52,432 nt of DNA from CAZLGM01 sp964623625 (GTDB lineage Bacteria > Desulfobacterota > Desulfobulbia > Desulfobulbales > Desulfocapsaceae): NCBI GenBank assembly GCA_964623625.1, contig CAZUUJ010000022.1, positions 1 to 52,432 on the forward strand. Reading direction: 5' to 3'. The notes under the pieces were generated by a model, which saw nothing but the letters and a program-made list of their open reading frames with translations, made no database searches and had not been told where the DNA came from. Below are positions 8,996 through 16,292 of this stretch, piece by piece. How positions within the stretch are numbered: the stretch's first letter is position 1; every line of letters starts with the position of its first letter. The position numbers and the translations under genes were made by a program.

Positions 8996-9781
8996 TTATA
9001 AAAATTTATCTTTATAATTCAAATATAAGGAGTCATCTTGCAATGCAGCTTCAACTTTATCCACATCCGATGGCACATCGACACTTAAACACTCTTCTGT
9101 TGTAATAACCGACTGAATGGTTCCGCCATTTTCCAGTACTCGCATCATATCTACCGATTCACATATTTCTATAGGTGTCTGGTCCAATCGATAGAATTTT
9201 TTCAAGTACTCTGCCCGGAAGAAAATTAAACCGAGCTGCTTGTACCTCGACACCTCATCTAAACTGATGCCTTTGGAAAGCGTTGGGATGGGTTCACGCG
9301 AAAAAGCGATTACTCGCCCTCGATTGTCGAGCAGTGATTTTACAATATTCTTGTCATTCAACTCTTCTTCAGAGTCAATTTCCCCTATAAGATTGACAAC
9401 ATCGACATCTTTCTGATTTGATAAAATAGCAATTGGTTCTTTAAAACTCTCTGGATCAACCATCGGCTCATCACCTTGAACTATGGCAATAATGTCGATA
9501 GTGATACCGAGTTTTTCTTCGAGCTTCTCTAAAGCCTCTGCAGACCGATCAACGCACCTGGTATGTGTATCAAGGGTCATTACCGATTTTCCGCCTATGG
9601 ATTCAACGTAGTCATAAATAACATCGTCGCAGGTGGCCACATATATACCGGTAAACTCTTTGCACATTACAGTTCTTTCAAGAACATGAGCGACCATCGG
9701 GATATTCTTAATATTTTTCAGTGGTTTTCCCGGAAAACGACTGGCGGCCATTCTGGCAGGAATAATTGCAAATATATTCAT
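8996..9781 (-). CDS. kdsB: KdsB-like 3-deoxy-ulosonate cytidylyltransferase
   Basis: CMP-Kdo-synthetase-type enzyme of about 261 residues, close to the KdsB length. Visible family motifs are the CTP loop IPARMAASRFPGKPL, VATCDD, VQGDEP and a late ESVDMMR helix followed by SVDVPSD. All catalytic loops look intact. The longest frame starts at 9820, but the ATG at 9781 is preceded by GAGGTGG at good spacing, and it avoids overlap with the SDR gene, so I take 9781. The organism should carry a housekeeping kdsB elsewhere. This copy, beside an SIS isomerase, a phosphatase and two dehydrogenases, probably activates a different 3-deoxy-2-ulosonic acid (inference). Confidence 0.85.
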   Translation of the reverse strand: MNIFAIIPARMAASRFPGKPLKNIKNIPMVAHVLERTVMCKEFTGIYVATCDDVIYDYVESIGGKSVMTLDTHTRCVDRSAEALEKLEEKLGITIDIIAIVQGDEPMVDPESFKEPIAILSNQKDVDVVNLIGEIDSEEELNDKNIVKSLLDNRGRVIAFSREPIPTLSKGISLDEVSRYKQLGLIFFRAEYLKKFYRLDQTPIEICESVDMMRVLENGGTIQSVITTEECLSVDVPSDVDKVEAALQDDSLYLNYKDKFL

Positions 9782-9803
9782 TGACTCCACCTCGCTAACA
9801 GGC

Positions 9804-10511
9804 TTACAGTTGACCACCATTAATATCTATTGCCGCCCCATTGACATATGCTGCATCATCGGTAGTTAAAAAATAGACAACTCCCGCTATGTCTTCGGGG
9901 GTCGCCAACCTTTTAGCCGGTACCTTTGCGGCTAATTCATTTAAACGCTCTTGTGAAATATTATCTATTAGCATGTTTGTCATGGTCTGAGAAGGGCAAA
10001 TTGCATTAATATTGATATTATACCGGGCATAGTGGTAGGCTAATTGCTTGGTGAGACCGATCAAGCCATATTTAGAAGCTGTATAGGCGGCAGAAGCTGT
10101 CTGGCTAAAGGACCTTCCTGCTATAGATGATACTTGAATCACTTTTCCGTATCGTTGTTTTTTCATTACCGGTAAACAATATTTACAGCATAAAAACGAA
10201 CCCTTAAGGTTTGTATCGACCACCTTATCCCATTCGCTCTCCTGCATCGTTTCAATATCGCTGAAACTGACAACTCCTGCATTATTGACCAGGATATCTA
10301 TGTGTTTATACTTATCAATAATTTTTCCAAATGTGTTTTTTACCTGATCTTCATTCGTAATATCACAACGATACCTATCTTCAGCGGGATCAACACTTCT
10401 GGAAATTTGAATTGGTAAAATATCCTTTTCTAAAAACTTGTGATAGACAGTTTCTCCTATTCCCGCTGAAGCTCCTGTAATTACAGCGACTTTTTTACTC
10501 AACATAGACAT
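9804..10511 (-). CDS. Short-chain dehydrogenase/reductase, FabG-like
   Basis: Classical SDR of about 235 residues. It has the TGxxxGxG nucleotide loop (TGASAGIGE), the NNAG motif, a catalytic Ser in QVSSIAGR and the YxxxK pair in YTASK. The frame extends to 10571, overlapping the preceding cupin-fusion gene by 77 nt. ATG codons at 10511 and 10505 match the normal N-terminus just before KKVAVITG, so I choose 10511; AAGGG lies upstream of it. It ends 22 bp before the KdsB-like gene. In this context it probably oxidises or reduces a hydroxyl of the sugar acid rather than working in fatty-acid synthesis. The SDR family is too broad to name a substrate. Confidence 0.87.
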   Translation of the reverse strand: MSMLSKKVAVITGASAGIGETVYHKFLEKDILPIQISRSVDPAEDRYRCDITNEDQVKNTFGKIIDKYKHIDILVNNAGVVSFSDIETMQESEWDKVVDTNLKGSFLCCKYCLPVMKKQRYGKVIQVSSIAGRSFSQTASAAYTASKYGLIGLTKQLAYHYARYNININAICPSQTMTNMLIDNISQERLNELAAKVPAKRLATPEDIAGVVYFLTTDDAAYVNGAAIDINGGQL

Positions 10512-11475
10512 GATCCATATCCCTTGCTCCTCCTGCCAGTCTAATTCCAGGAGTTTTACTTGTGCAGACAATCTGGTGAACAGTACCTGCGGGAAGCAGA
10601 ATTACTTCTCCCTTATTCACGTTTATTTTGGTACCGTCATCCAACTGCCAATCGAAACTACCCTCAACGACATACCACCATTCATCTTTTGTAGCATGAA
10701 AATGCCTCCTGCAACCTTCCCCCGGTTGTTGACAAATCAGGCATATTTGATCATTCATTGTGTAGATGACAGGATAGCACCAGGAAGACGCATCACCCAT
10801 CTCTTCAACTATTTTTGAGAAAGCCTTGTGAATAAACCCGCTGTCAAATTCTCCAAACTGATCAACACCGTCCTCTTTAATCAATTTGACAAGGTTGTAA
10901 TCAATATCGACAATATCGTGATTAAAGTTAAATTTACCGAAATTATCCCGTCTCTTTTTATGGTTCAAAAATGCTTCGGCCAGAAATAAATTTTCTTTAT
11001 CGGAAAGGTTCAACCATTCTCTGTCCAAACAGGATAATTCAAAGGAGTTCAGCTTACCACTACCATTACAATATCCGGTGAGTGCCTTTTGCTTTATTTC
11101 ACATTCACCAATTTTGCGAGTACTAATGATATTAACTCCTTTATCAATGAGTTCAGTTGCAAAAGACTTTATTGTAGCGGGCTCCAGCAATGCATAATCC
11201 AGATTAAAAACCACAACATGGTTACCGGAAAACGTTTCAATCAATTTTGACTCTTCAAAGCCCTTCACATAATGGTAATCAACATCAAACACTTTGGCCA
11301 TATGAGCAAAAATCCGTTTATCTGAACATAAATACAGTTCATCGAACACATTTGACTCCTTACAACTTTGTATAAGGTAATAGGCAAGAGGGTAACCATT
11401 TATTAGTAAAACATCACGGTCTTGAATTTCACTGTTATGATTCCCAACAGGGATAAGGCCAATAACTTTTTTCAT
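10495..11475 (-). CDS. Fusion: degenerate cytidylyltransferase-like domain plus cupin
   Basis: Protein of 326 residues with two parts. Residues 1-220 look like a CMP-sugar synthetase fold (MKKVIGLIPVG, then NGYPLAYYLIQS and ELYLCSD). The CTP-binding ARGGSKG loop is replaced by GNHNSEIQDRD and the LLQPTSPLR motif by FNLDYALLEP, so normal catalysis is doubtful. Residues about 225-326 form a cupin with the metal-binding HFHATKDE pattern and a later GTVHQI histidine, like sugar isomerase or epimerase cupins. AGGTGG six bases before the ATG supports the start. It directly precedes the SDR and KdsB-like genes. The cupin may isomerise, epimerise or sense the sugar whose CMP form is made next door; the N-terminal part may only bind substrate. 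Confidence 0.7.
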   Translation of the reverse strand: MKKVIGLIPVGNHNSEIQDRDVLLINGYPLAYYLIQSCKESNVFDELYLCSDKRIFAHMAKVFDVDYHYVKGFEESKLIETFSGNHVVVFNLDYALLEPATIKSFATELIDKGVNIISTRKIGECEIKQKALTGYCNGSGKLNSFELSCLDREWLNLSDKENLFLAEAFLNHKKRRDNFGKFNFNHDIVDIDYNLVKLIKEDGVDQFGEFDSGFIHKAFSKIVEEMGDASSWCYPVIYTMNDQICLICQQPGEGCRRHFHATKDEWWYVVEGSFDWQLDDGTKINVNKGEVILLPAGTVHQIVCTSKTPGIRLAGGARDMDHVYVE

Positions 11476-11866
11476 TTAAGCCACCTAGGTTCTTTCGGAC
11501 TATGAATCGTATTGCAATACTGTCCAAACATCACGCTCAAACTGTTGTTTGTTGACTCGATTTGACAATGAAATCCATAGAATTAAATTTTACAAGTTTA
11601 CTACAACGACATCCTTTTCAGCCAGCTGTTACCAAACAATTTCTACTGTGCAACTCGGTAAAAAGACAAATGACAACATCTGATGAGCAAATGTTGTCTA
11701 GGCGATACCAATATAGGTGAATTTTCTCTGTCGACCAATCATCTCAAGTTCTACACAAAATATCTCTCTACCTATTGAGACAAATGGAAGATTGAAATGT
11801 AAATCAGAACTTTTATCGGTGCCTCCTTATGCTGATTCGGACAGCAATATTATCTAGAAACACTTT
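11476..11866. other. Intergenic stretch, 391 bp
   Basis: No credible gene. It lies downstream of the gene ending at 11867 and upstream of the cupin-fusion gene, so it could hold a terminator and a promoter. I see one 8-bp hairpin (listed separately) and a 12-bp palindrome at 11509-11520. No sigma70 promoter with good boxes and spacing was found. Confidence 0.5.
11672..11698 (-). terminator. Weak hairpin, possible terminator
   Basis: Perfect 8-bp arms GACAACAT (11672-11679) and ATGTTGTC (11691-11698) with an 11-nt loop. Read on the minus strand the hairpin is followed after about seven bases by a run of five T. It lies downstream of the gene ending at 11867. The stem is AT-rich and the T run is displaced, so termination is uncertain. 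Confidence 0.3.
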
Positions 11867-13048
11867 TCAGTGTTTATTCAATAAAGATTTCCATTGAATT
11901 AAAAGTGGCTTCCAATACTCTGGAACATAATTGGGAGGCTCAAGATTGTTTTCATTCAATATATCAACCACTAGATAATAAAAATCCTCTGGAGTTCTGG
12001 CTATATTACAATGCTTCAAAATAGCTTCATCCATAATATTTGATGTTGCATAACTTGGATATATCACTGGTTTATTAAGGACAAAGGCATCAAACACGGC
12101 TGAAGATTGGAAAAACACGACATAGTCGGCCCATCGAGCACATTGAACCATGTGTTTTTTTGTCAATATGATGTTTTTAGAATAATCGGAAAAGAGTTTT
12201 GCTTCGTCATACCCTCTTGGATGGATTTTTATCAGAATATTGAAGCAATCGAACTGCTCAACGATTCTGATACAACGAAATACCTCGTCGTTGTATATAT
12301 TCTTTCCTTTTGATTTGGTATGAATAAATAAAATATTTTTCCGTTTATGGCCATTGCTCTCTGGCAGAGTCAGTTTGTTAGAAGAGTTTGTTTCATCAAT
12401 CAGCGTGCCTACCCATTCAGCGGTATATCGAAGAGTTGGGAGGGTGACTGCCTTTGCCACACCGTTGCTATCAAGGAATGCAAATTCTCTGGTGCTGTGA
12501 CAAATAAGTTTATCAAAACCAGGCCAGTTGAGTGGTTTCTCAGGTTCTATTTTATTTATAAGTCTCAATTTATTTGTTGACGGGCACATCCCGTGGGGCA
12601 ACGCCATAATATTAATAGTATCGTTTCCCCATTTCTTTAAAACATCTATCATTAAACCTACTTTCTTATTGGTCGCATAATCGAAAATAACTGTATTAAC
12701 CTTTTTCGAATCATATGATCCAAGAGCTGATTCCAATGAGCGAAGCAGGTTTTCAGTCTCTTTTTTGTCAAGCTTGTGGACAATTTTTTCTACCAAATCA
12801 GTACATCTTAACTCTCGCAATATACGTATAAAAAATCGTACCCAAAAAGGCCTTCTGTTCTCCAATAAAAAGACAGGATCAATATTATTTTTTCTAAGAA
12901 GTTTTATCCTGAAATTCGTTTTATCGATTTTTCCCCAAATAAATACAATTGGATCACAGCCAAAAAGCATCAATGGTAGCATGAAGTCCAGGTCATTTTC
13001 ATGGCGAGCCATAAAGATAACTTTCTTGTTTCGCGGGCCGATATCCAT
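11867..13048 (-). CDS. Putative GT-B glycosyltransferase with HP and SS motifs
   Basis: Protein of 393 residues that I cannot assign to a named family with certainty. The C-terminal half has ILIKIHPRG near residue 275, then WADYVVFFQSSAVFDAF and KPVIYPSY. This His-Pro plus Ser-Ser arrangement occurs in bacterial sialyl-/polysialyltransferases, KpsC/KpsS-type Kdo transferases and CDP-glycerol glycerophosphotransferases. The N-terminal half shows Rossmann-like strands (KKVIFMARHENDLDF). No transmembrane segment. It is AT-richer than its neighbours and sits directly after the enolase-superfamily, NeuA-like and aldolase genes. I infer it may transfer the CMP-activated acid made by those genes. 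No clear ribosome site precedes the ATG at 13048. Confidence 0.55.
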   Translation of the reverse strand: MDIGPRNKKVIFMARHENDLDFMLPLMLFGCDPIVFIWGKIDKTNFRIKLLRKNNIDPVFLLENRRPFWVRFFIRILRELRCTDLVEKIVHKLDKKETENLLRSLESALGSYDSKKVNTVIFDYATNKKVGLMIDVLKKWGNDTINIMALPHGMCPSTNKLRLINKIEPEKPLNWPGFDKLICHSTREFAFLDSNGVAKAVTLPTLRYTAEWVGTLIDETNSSNKLTLPESNGHKRKNILFIHTKSKGKNIYNDEVFRCIRIVEQFDCFNILIKIHPRGYDEAKLFSDYSKNIILTKKHMVQCARWADYVVFFQSSAVFDAFVLNKPVIYPSYATSNIMDEAILKHCNIARTPEDFYYLVVDILNENNLEPPNYVPEYWKPLLIQWKSLLNKH

Positions 13049-13141
13049 TTGATAAACAGACGGTTATAAATTGATTGAAATGTAAGAAAGAGACAGGAAT
13101 CTAAGAATCCATACAACCGATTTTAAAAAAACAACCACATG

Positions 13142-14305
13142 TCAAGGTGAATAGCGATATCGACTAACAGTTTCTTCATTTATTTCGATACCTAAACCAG
13201 GCCGCTCGTCAAGAATAAAATAGCCCTGTTGAACCTGGTATGGAGATGTTATCAGGTTGTCTCTCAAAGGATTAACAGTCGTGTTTCTTTCAACCATCTC
13301 ACATTGCTGAGAAGAGCAGGCAAGGTGTAAATTCGCAGCACAGTTTATATCGTTGGTCCAGTTGTGCAGAATAACGTTTTTACCATGCGATGAACCAATA
13401 CTAAGAACTCTTTTTGCCTCTGAAATCCCACATAAATTACAATCCGGCTGGAAAATATCTAGAGCGTCTTGCCATAACTGGAATTGTCTCCTTGAAATAA
13501 AACACTCACCACCGGCAATCGGAATTTTAACTTCTTTCCTCAATTGTTGGTTTTTAGATAGATGACGAACAATGGGTTCCTCGACAAAACGAATATTTAA
13601 CTCAGCAATCCTATCATCGAAGACCATAGCTTCTTCTACACTCTGTAAGCGACAACCCATGTCAATCATGATATCCATGTCATCACCCACGGAAAACCTG
13701 ATCTTCTCAAGGGTCGAACAGAGCACGTCCAAATTGATGGATGGCGGGCTGAGATTCCTCTGAAAATGGTTTGAAGAATCGGGAACAGGTGGTCGCAATT
13801 TCCAGGCACTAAATCCTTCTTCTTTTGCCTTTATTGCTTCTTCCACATAGAGTTCCGGTGGTTGGGTTTCATAAAACATCCCCCCACTTGCATAAGCTCT
13901 AATTCGATCCTGATAATCGCCATCTTCACTTAAAAGCTTATAAACAGGCTGGTTGAGCACTTTACCAATAATGTCCCAAAGAGCCTGTGAAATACCGGCC
14001 ACTGCAGCCTGATACACTGTGTTACCATAACCCGGTATGCCATTAACTTCTTTCTGAGAACATAAAAGCTGAACATCAAATGGATTTTTGCCAACAAACA
14101 GCGCAGAAAGATCACGAACGATAGTCGAATATAGATCTATGAGACTTCCACCGTATGGACTGGGTTCTCCATACCCGTAGACACCCTCATCCGTTATCAC
14201 TTTTAAAAAAAGCATGCCTTCGGTTACAAATGAAGCCGTTGGGAGCAGATAACCTTCGGGTAGGGAGCATTTCAGGATATTCGTTTGAATTTCAGTAATT
14301 TTCAT
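13142..14305 (-). CDS. Enolase-superfamily (MR/MLE) sugar-acid dehydratase-like enzyme
   Basis: Protein of 387 residues with the capping domain and barrel of the mandelate racemase/muconate lactonizing group. Barrel residues of the mandelate racemase subgroup are all in place: K169-x-R171 (second strand), metal ligands D215, E242 and E267, the D288/H314 dyad and E339 on the last strand. Many members with this set dehydrate aldonic acids to 2-keto-3-deoxy acids; others racemise or epimerise. It is unusual inside an O-antigen locus. The next genes upstream encode a NeuA-like CMP synthetase and a DapA-like aldolase, so I infer it makes or modifies a 3-deoxy-2-ulosonic acid for CMP activation. 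Gluconate-, galactonate- or fuconate-type activity cannot be told apart from sequence. Confidence 0.85.
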   Translation of the reverse strand: MKITEIQTNILKCSLPEGYLLPTASFVTEGMLFLKVITDEGVYGYGEPSPYGGSLIDLYSTIVRDLSALFVGKNPFDVQLLCSQKEVNGIPGYGNTVYQAAVAGISQALWDIIGKVLNQPVYKLLSEDGDYQDRIRAYASGGMFYETQPPELYVEEAIKAKEEGFSAWKLRPPVPDSSNHFQRNLSPPSINLDVLCSTLEKIRFSVGDDMDIMIDMGCRLQSVEEAMVFDDRIAELNIRFVEEPIVRHLSKNQQLRKEVKIPIAGGECFISRRQFQLWQDALDIFQPDCNLCGISEAKRVLSIGSSHGKNVILHNWTNDINCAANLHLACSSQQCEMVERNTTVNPLRDNLITSPYQVQQGYFILDERPGLGIEINEETVSRYRYSP

Positions 14306-14406
14306 TTCATTTCGTAGCTCTATATAATTTTCAGCTAATCCTAATTGTCATTCGGCCCTGGGTTCGTCACCCTAGACGAGATCCAGGACCAGGTTTGACG
14401 GAGCTG

Positions 14407-14437
14407 GAATCCAGAAAGTATTATACAAACTGGATTC
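14407..14437. repeat. Palindromic REP/MITE-like remnant
   Basis: Arms GAATCCAG (14407-14414) and CTGGATTC (14430-14437) with a 15-nt loop, inside a GC-richer patch (about 14350-14460) that also has GATCCAGGACCAGG. The wording resembles the short CTGGATTCC/GATCCAGG dispersed palindromes common between bacterial genes. Only one copy is seen here, so the repeat status is inferred. Confidence 0.35.
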
Positions 14438-14555
14438 TGACTTTTGCCAGAAGGATAGGTAAACCAGTTATAGAGCAGTAAGTTGATTGATCACAGCTCG
14501 GATTCATTCACCGGCATCTTTTATTGCAGATATAGCAAGTGATTCTATTCTTATT

Positions 14556-15290
14556 TCAAATTTTTATCGTGCAAAGGTACTCGGCGATAGTAAAGTCAAA
14601 TTCGGTGTTGATATCAACCGCTTCGATTTCAGTAAGACATACGGCTCTGGAGTCTTCACCCAGCCAGTGCCCTTTTGGTTCTTCATTTTTTAGAAGCGAT
14701 TTACTTCGCAAATAGAAGCCTCCGGTAATATAATAAGCACGCTCTCTCTCCTGCCTCCGTTTTGAAGCACCCGGGTTTGACGCACAGACGGTGCAGAATG
14801 GAGAAAGATGACCTTCGTCCTCCATTTTTTTAGCAGTATATGGATGTCCATGGGTGAACTCAGCCACCGAGCAGACACTGTCACAGCCGCTATGTCTCAT
14901 AAGTTCAATGGACTCGTGAAGAGCTTGAGAGGATAAAAAAGGAGCTGTCGGTTGAATTGATAAAACAGCATCATATTCAACACCCTTTTCTGCAAAGTAG
15001 TGAAAAGCGTGGTGGATGACCTGGGCTAATTGCGACGTATCCCCAGCCAGTTCATCGGGTCTCATAAAAGGCGCATCAATCCCATATTCTCCTGCCACCG
15101 CAAAGATCTCCCTGTCGTCGGTGGAAAGGATAACCCTGTCGATTGTTTCTACACGTTTCGCTGTCTCTGCAACATGGACGAACAGAGGTTTGTCATCCAA
15201 CAACCGAAGATTTTTTCTTTTCACACCCTTTGATCCACCACGGGCGGGTACTATTGCAAGGGTTTTAAAACCGGACTGATTATTTTCCAT
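14556..15290 (-). CDS. NeuA-like acylneuraminate cytidylyltransferase
   Basis: CMP-sugar synthetase of 244 residues. The CTP loop IVPARGGSKGVKRKN starts near residue 13, followed by ILSTDDREI, the SIQPTAPFLS strand and a C-terminal VDINTEFDFTIAE that supplies the metal-binding aspartates. All hallmarks of an active NeuA/LegF/PseF-type enzyme are present. It transfers CMP from CTP to the 2-hydroxyl of a ulosonic acid. Four bases separate it from the DapA-like aldolase gene, so the two are surely co-expressed. It is one of four apparently intact cytidylyltransferases in the window and the only one tied to this aldolase and the enolase-superfamily enzyme. Sugar specificity unknown. Confidence 0.88.
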   Translation of the reverse strand: MENNQSGFKTLAIVPARGGSKGVKRKNLRLLDDKPLFVHVAETAKRVETIDRVILSTDDREIFAVAGEYGIDAPFMRPDELAGDTSQLAQVIHHAFHYFAEKGVEYDAVLSIQPTAPFLSSQALHESIELMRHSGCDSVCSVAEFTHGHPYTAKKMEDEGHLSPFCTVCASNPGASKRRQERERAYYITGGFYLRSKSLLKNEEPKGHWLGEDSRAVCLTEIEAVDINTEFDFTIAEYLCTIKI

Positions 15291-15294
15291 ATCC

Positions 15295-16260
15295 TCATTT
15301 ATATTTTTGAACGATTCCTACTTCCTGTGCCGCTTCAGCGATTATTTTCCGGTGAGCGTCTGACAACTCCTCACCGGGAAATCTTACAGGCCCGGACGGC
15401 AGCCCGACAAGTTTCATCACTTCTTTAAAACCTCTGTAACCGGTCTGTCGAATAGCATTAGCCAATGGCCATTCCCTGTTTACCAGCCCAATGGCTTTAT
15501 TGAACTTTTCGTTTTTCACATAGTTGAAGAATTTCTCTTCATGGTCGGGATCGAACCAGGCATAATTAGTATGACGGGCTGAAGCGCCCCAGACCAGAGA
15601 CCATAATTGCAAAGGTTTATGGAGACCGTCATAACTAGCAATTTTTTGTCCTAGAGTGGAGTATACAGCCTGTCGGGCGCAGGGGTCGGCCATATGAATT
15701 TTAAGACAAACAACATTATCGATGGCGGCAATATCTTCCAGGGCGGAATAAGAAAGTCCAAGCCCGTTGGCAAATAGTTTATCATGAAAAACGATCGGAG
15801 CTTTTGAACTCTCGGCAAATCTTTCGATATAATCGACATAATAATCATCATGTCGTTCTGCTGAATATCCGGAACGCAAATACTTACAGTTAAAAAACGT
15901 GCTACCCTCTTTCACCGGTACCGGCATTACCACAATTGCATCGGCACCAGCATCCATCAGCATTTTGGCCTCGTTAACCTGATCATCGATCCAACCTCCC
16001 CCGACAGCCTGAGCCAGCACAAGCCCAGTATTTCCTACCACCTCGGTAACGGTTTGTGTGACTTTTACACGCTCAGCCATTGTCATATACCCAAACTCCG
16101 ATGCGGAGTGAGCAAGATAGAATAGCTTCATCTCATGTTCGAGGAGAAACTGTAGATGATCACGATATCCAGGTAAATTAAGAGAAAGATCTTCACAAAA
16201 CTGACCCGGTACCGGAACAACATTGCCGTATATTTTTTTACTGATTTCGTTAAAATTCAT
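15295..16260 (-). CDS. Divergent DapA/NanA-family class I aldolase
   Basis: Protein of 321 residues aligning over its length with the dihydrodipicolinate synthase/N-acetylneuraminate lyase family. The Schiff-base lysine is K187 in VVCLKIHMAD. Other signature residues differ. The GTTGE/GSTGE loop reads HSASEF (51-56), and the catalytic Tyr of the usual YN-x-P motif is replaced by F158-H159. So it is probably not DapA and may use an altered donor or perform a dehydratase-type reaction. Family members make or cleave 2-keto-3-deoxy acids from pyruvate plus an aldehyde. Next to a NeuA-like synthetase, a role in making (or recycling) a 3-deoxy-2-ulosonic acid is the natural inference. Confidence 0.82.
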   Translation of the reverse strand: MNFNEISKKIYGNVVPVPGQFCEDLSLNLPGYRDHLQFLLEHEMKLFYLAHSASEFGYMTMAERVKVTQTVTEVVGNTGLVLAQAVGGGWIDDQVNEAKMLMDAGADAIVVMPVPVKEGSTFFNCKYLRSGYSAERHDDYYVDYIERFAESSKAPIVFHDKLFANGLGLSYSALEDIAAIDNVVCLKIHMADPCARQAVYSTLGQKIASYDGLHKPLQLWSLVWGASARHTNYAWFDPDHEEKFFNYVKNEKFNKAIGLVNREWPLANAIRQTGYRGFKEVMKLVGLPSGPVRFPGEELSDAHRKIIAEAAQEVGIVQKYK

Positions 16261-16292
16261 TTGACATTCACCTAACCATTCATATTTAACGG

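Noticed and set aside
11509..11520. Perfect 12-bp palindrome GTATTGCAATAC as an operator
   Set aside because: Palindromes of this length are expected several times by chance in 52 kb, and no second copy or promoter overlap was seen.
15295..16260. Aldolase as housekeeping DapA for lysine synthesis
   Set aside because: The catalytic Tyr and TTGE motif are missing and the gene is 4 bp from a CMP-sugar synthetase gene.
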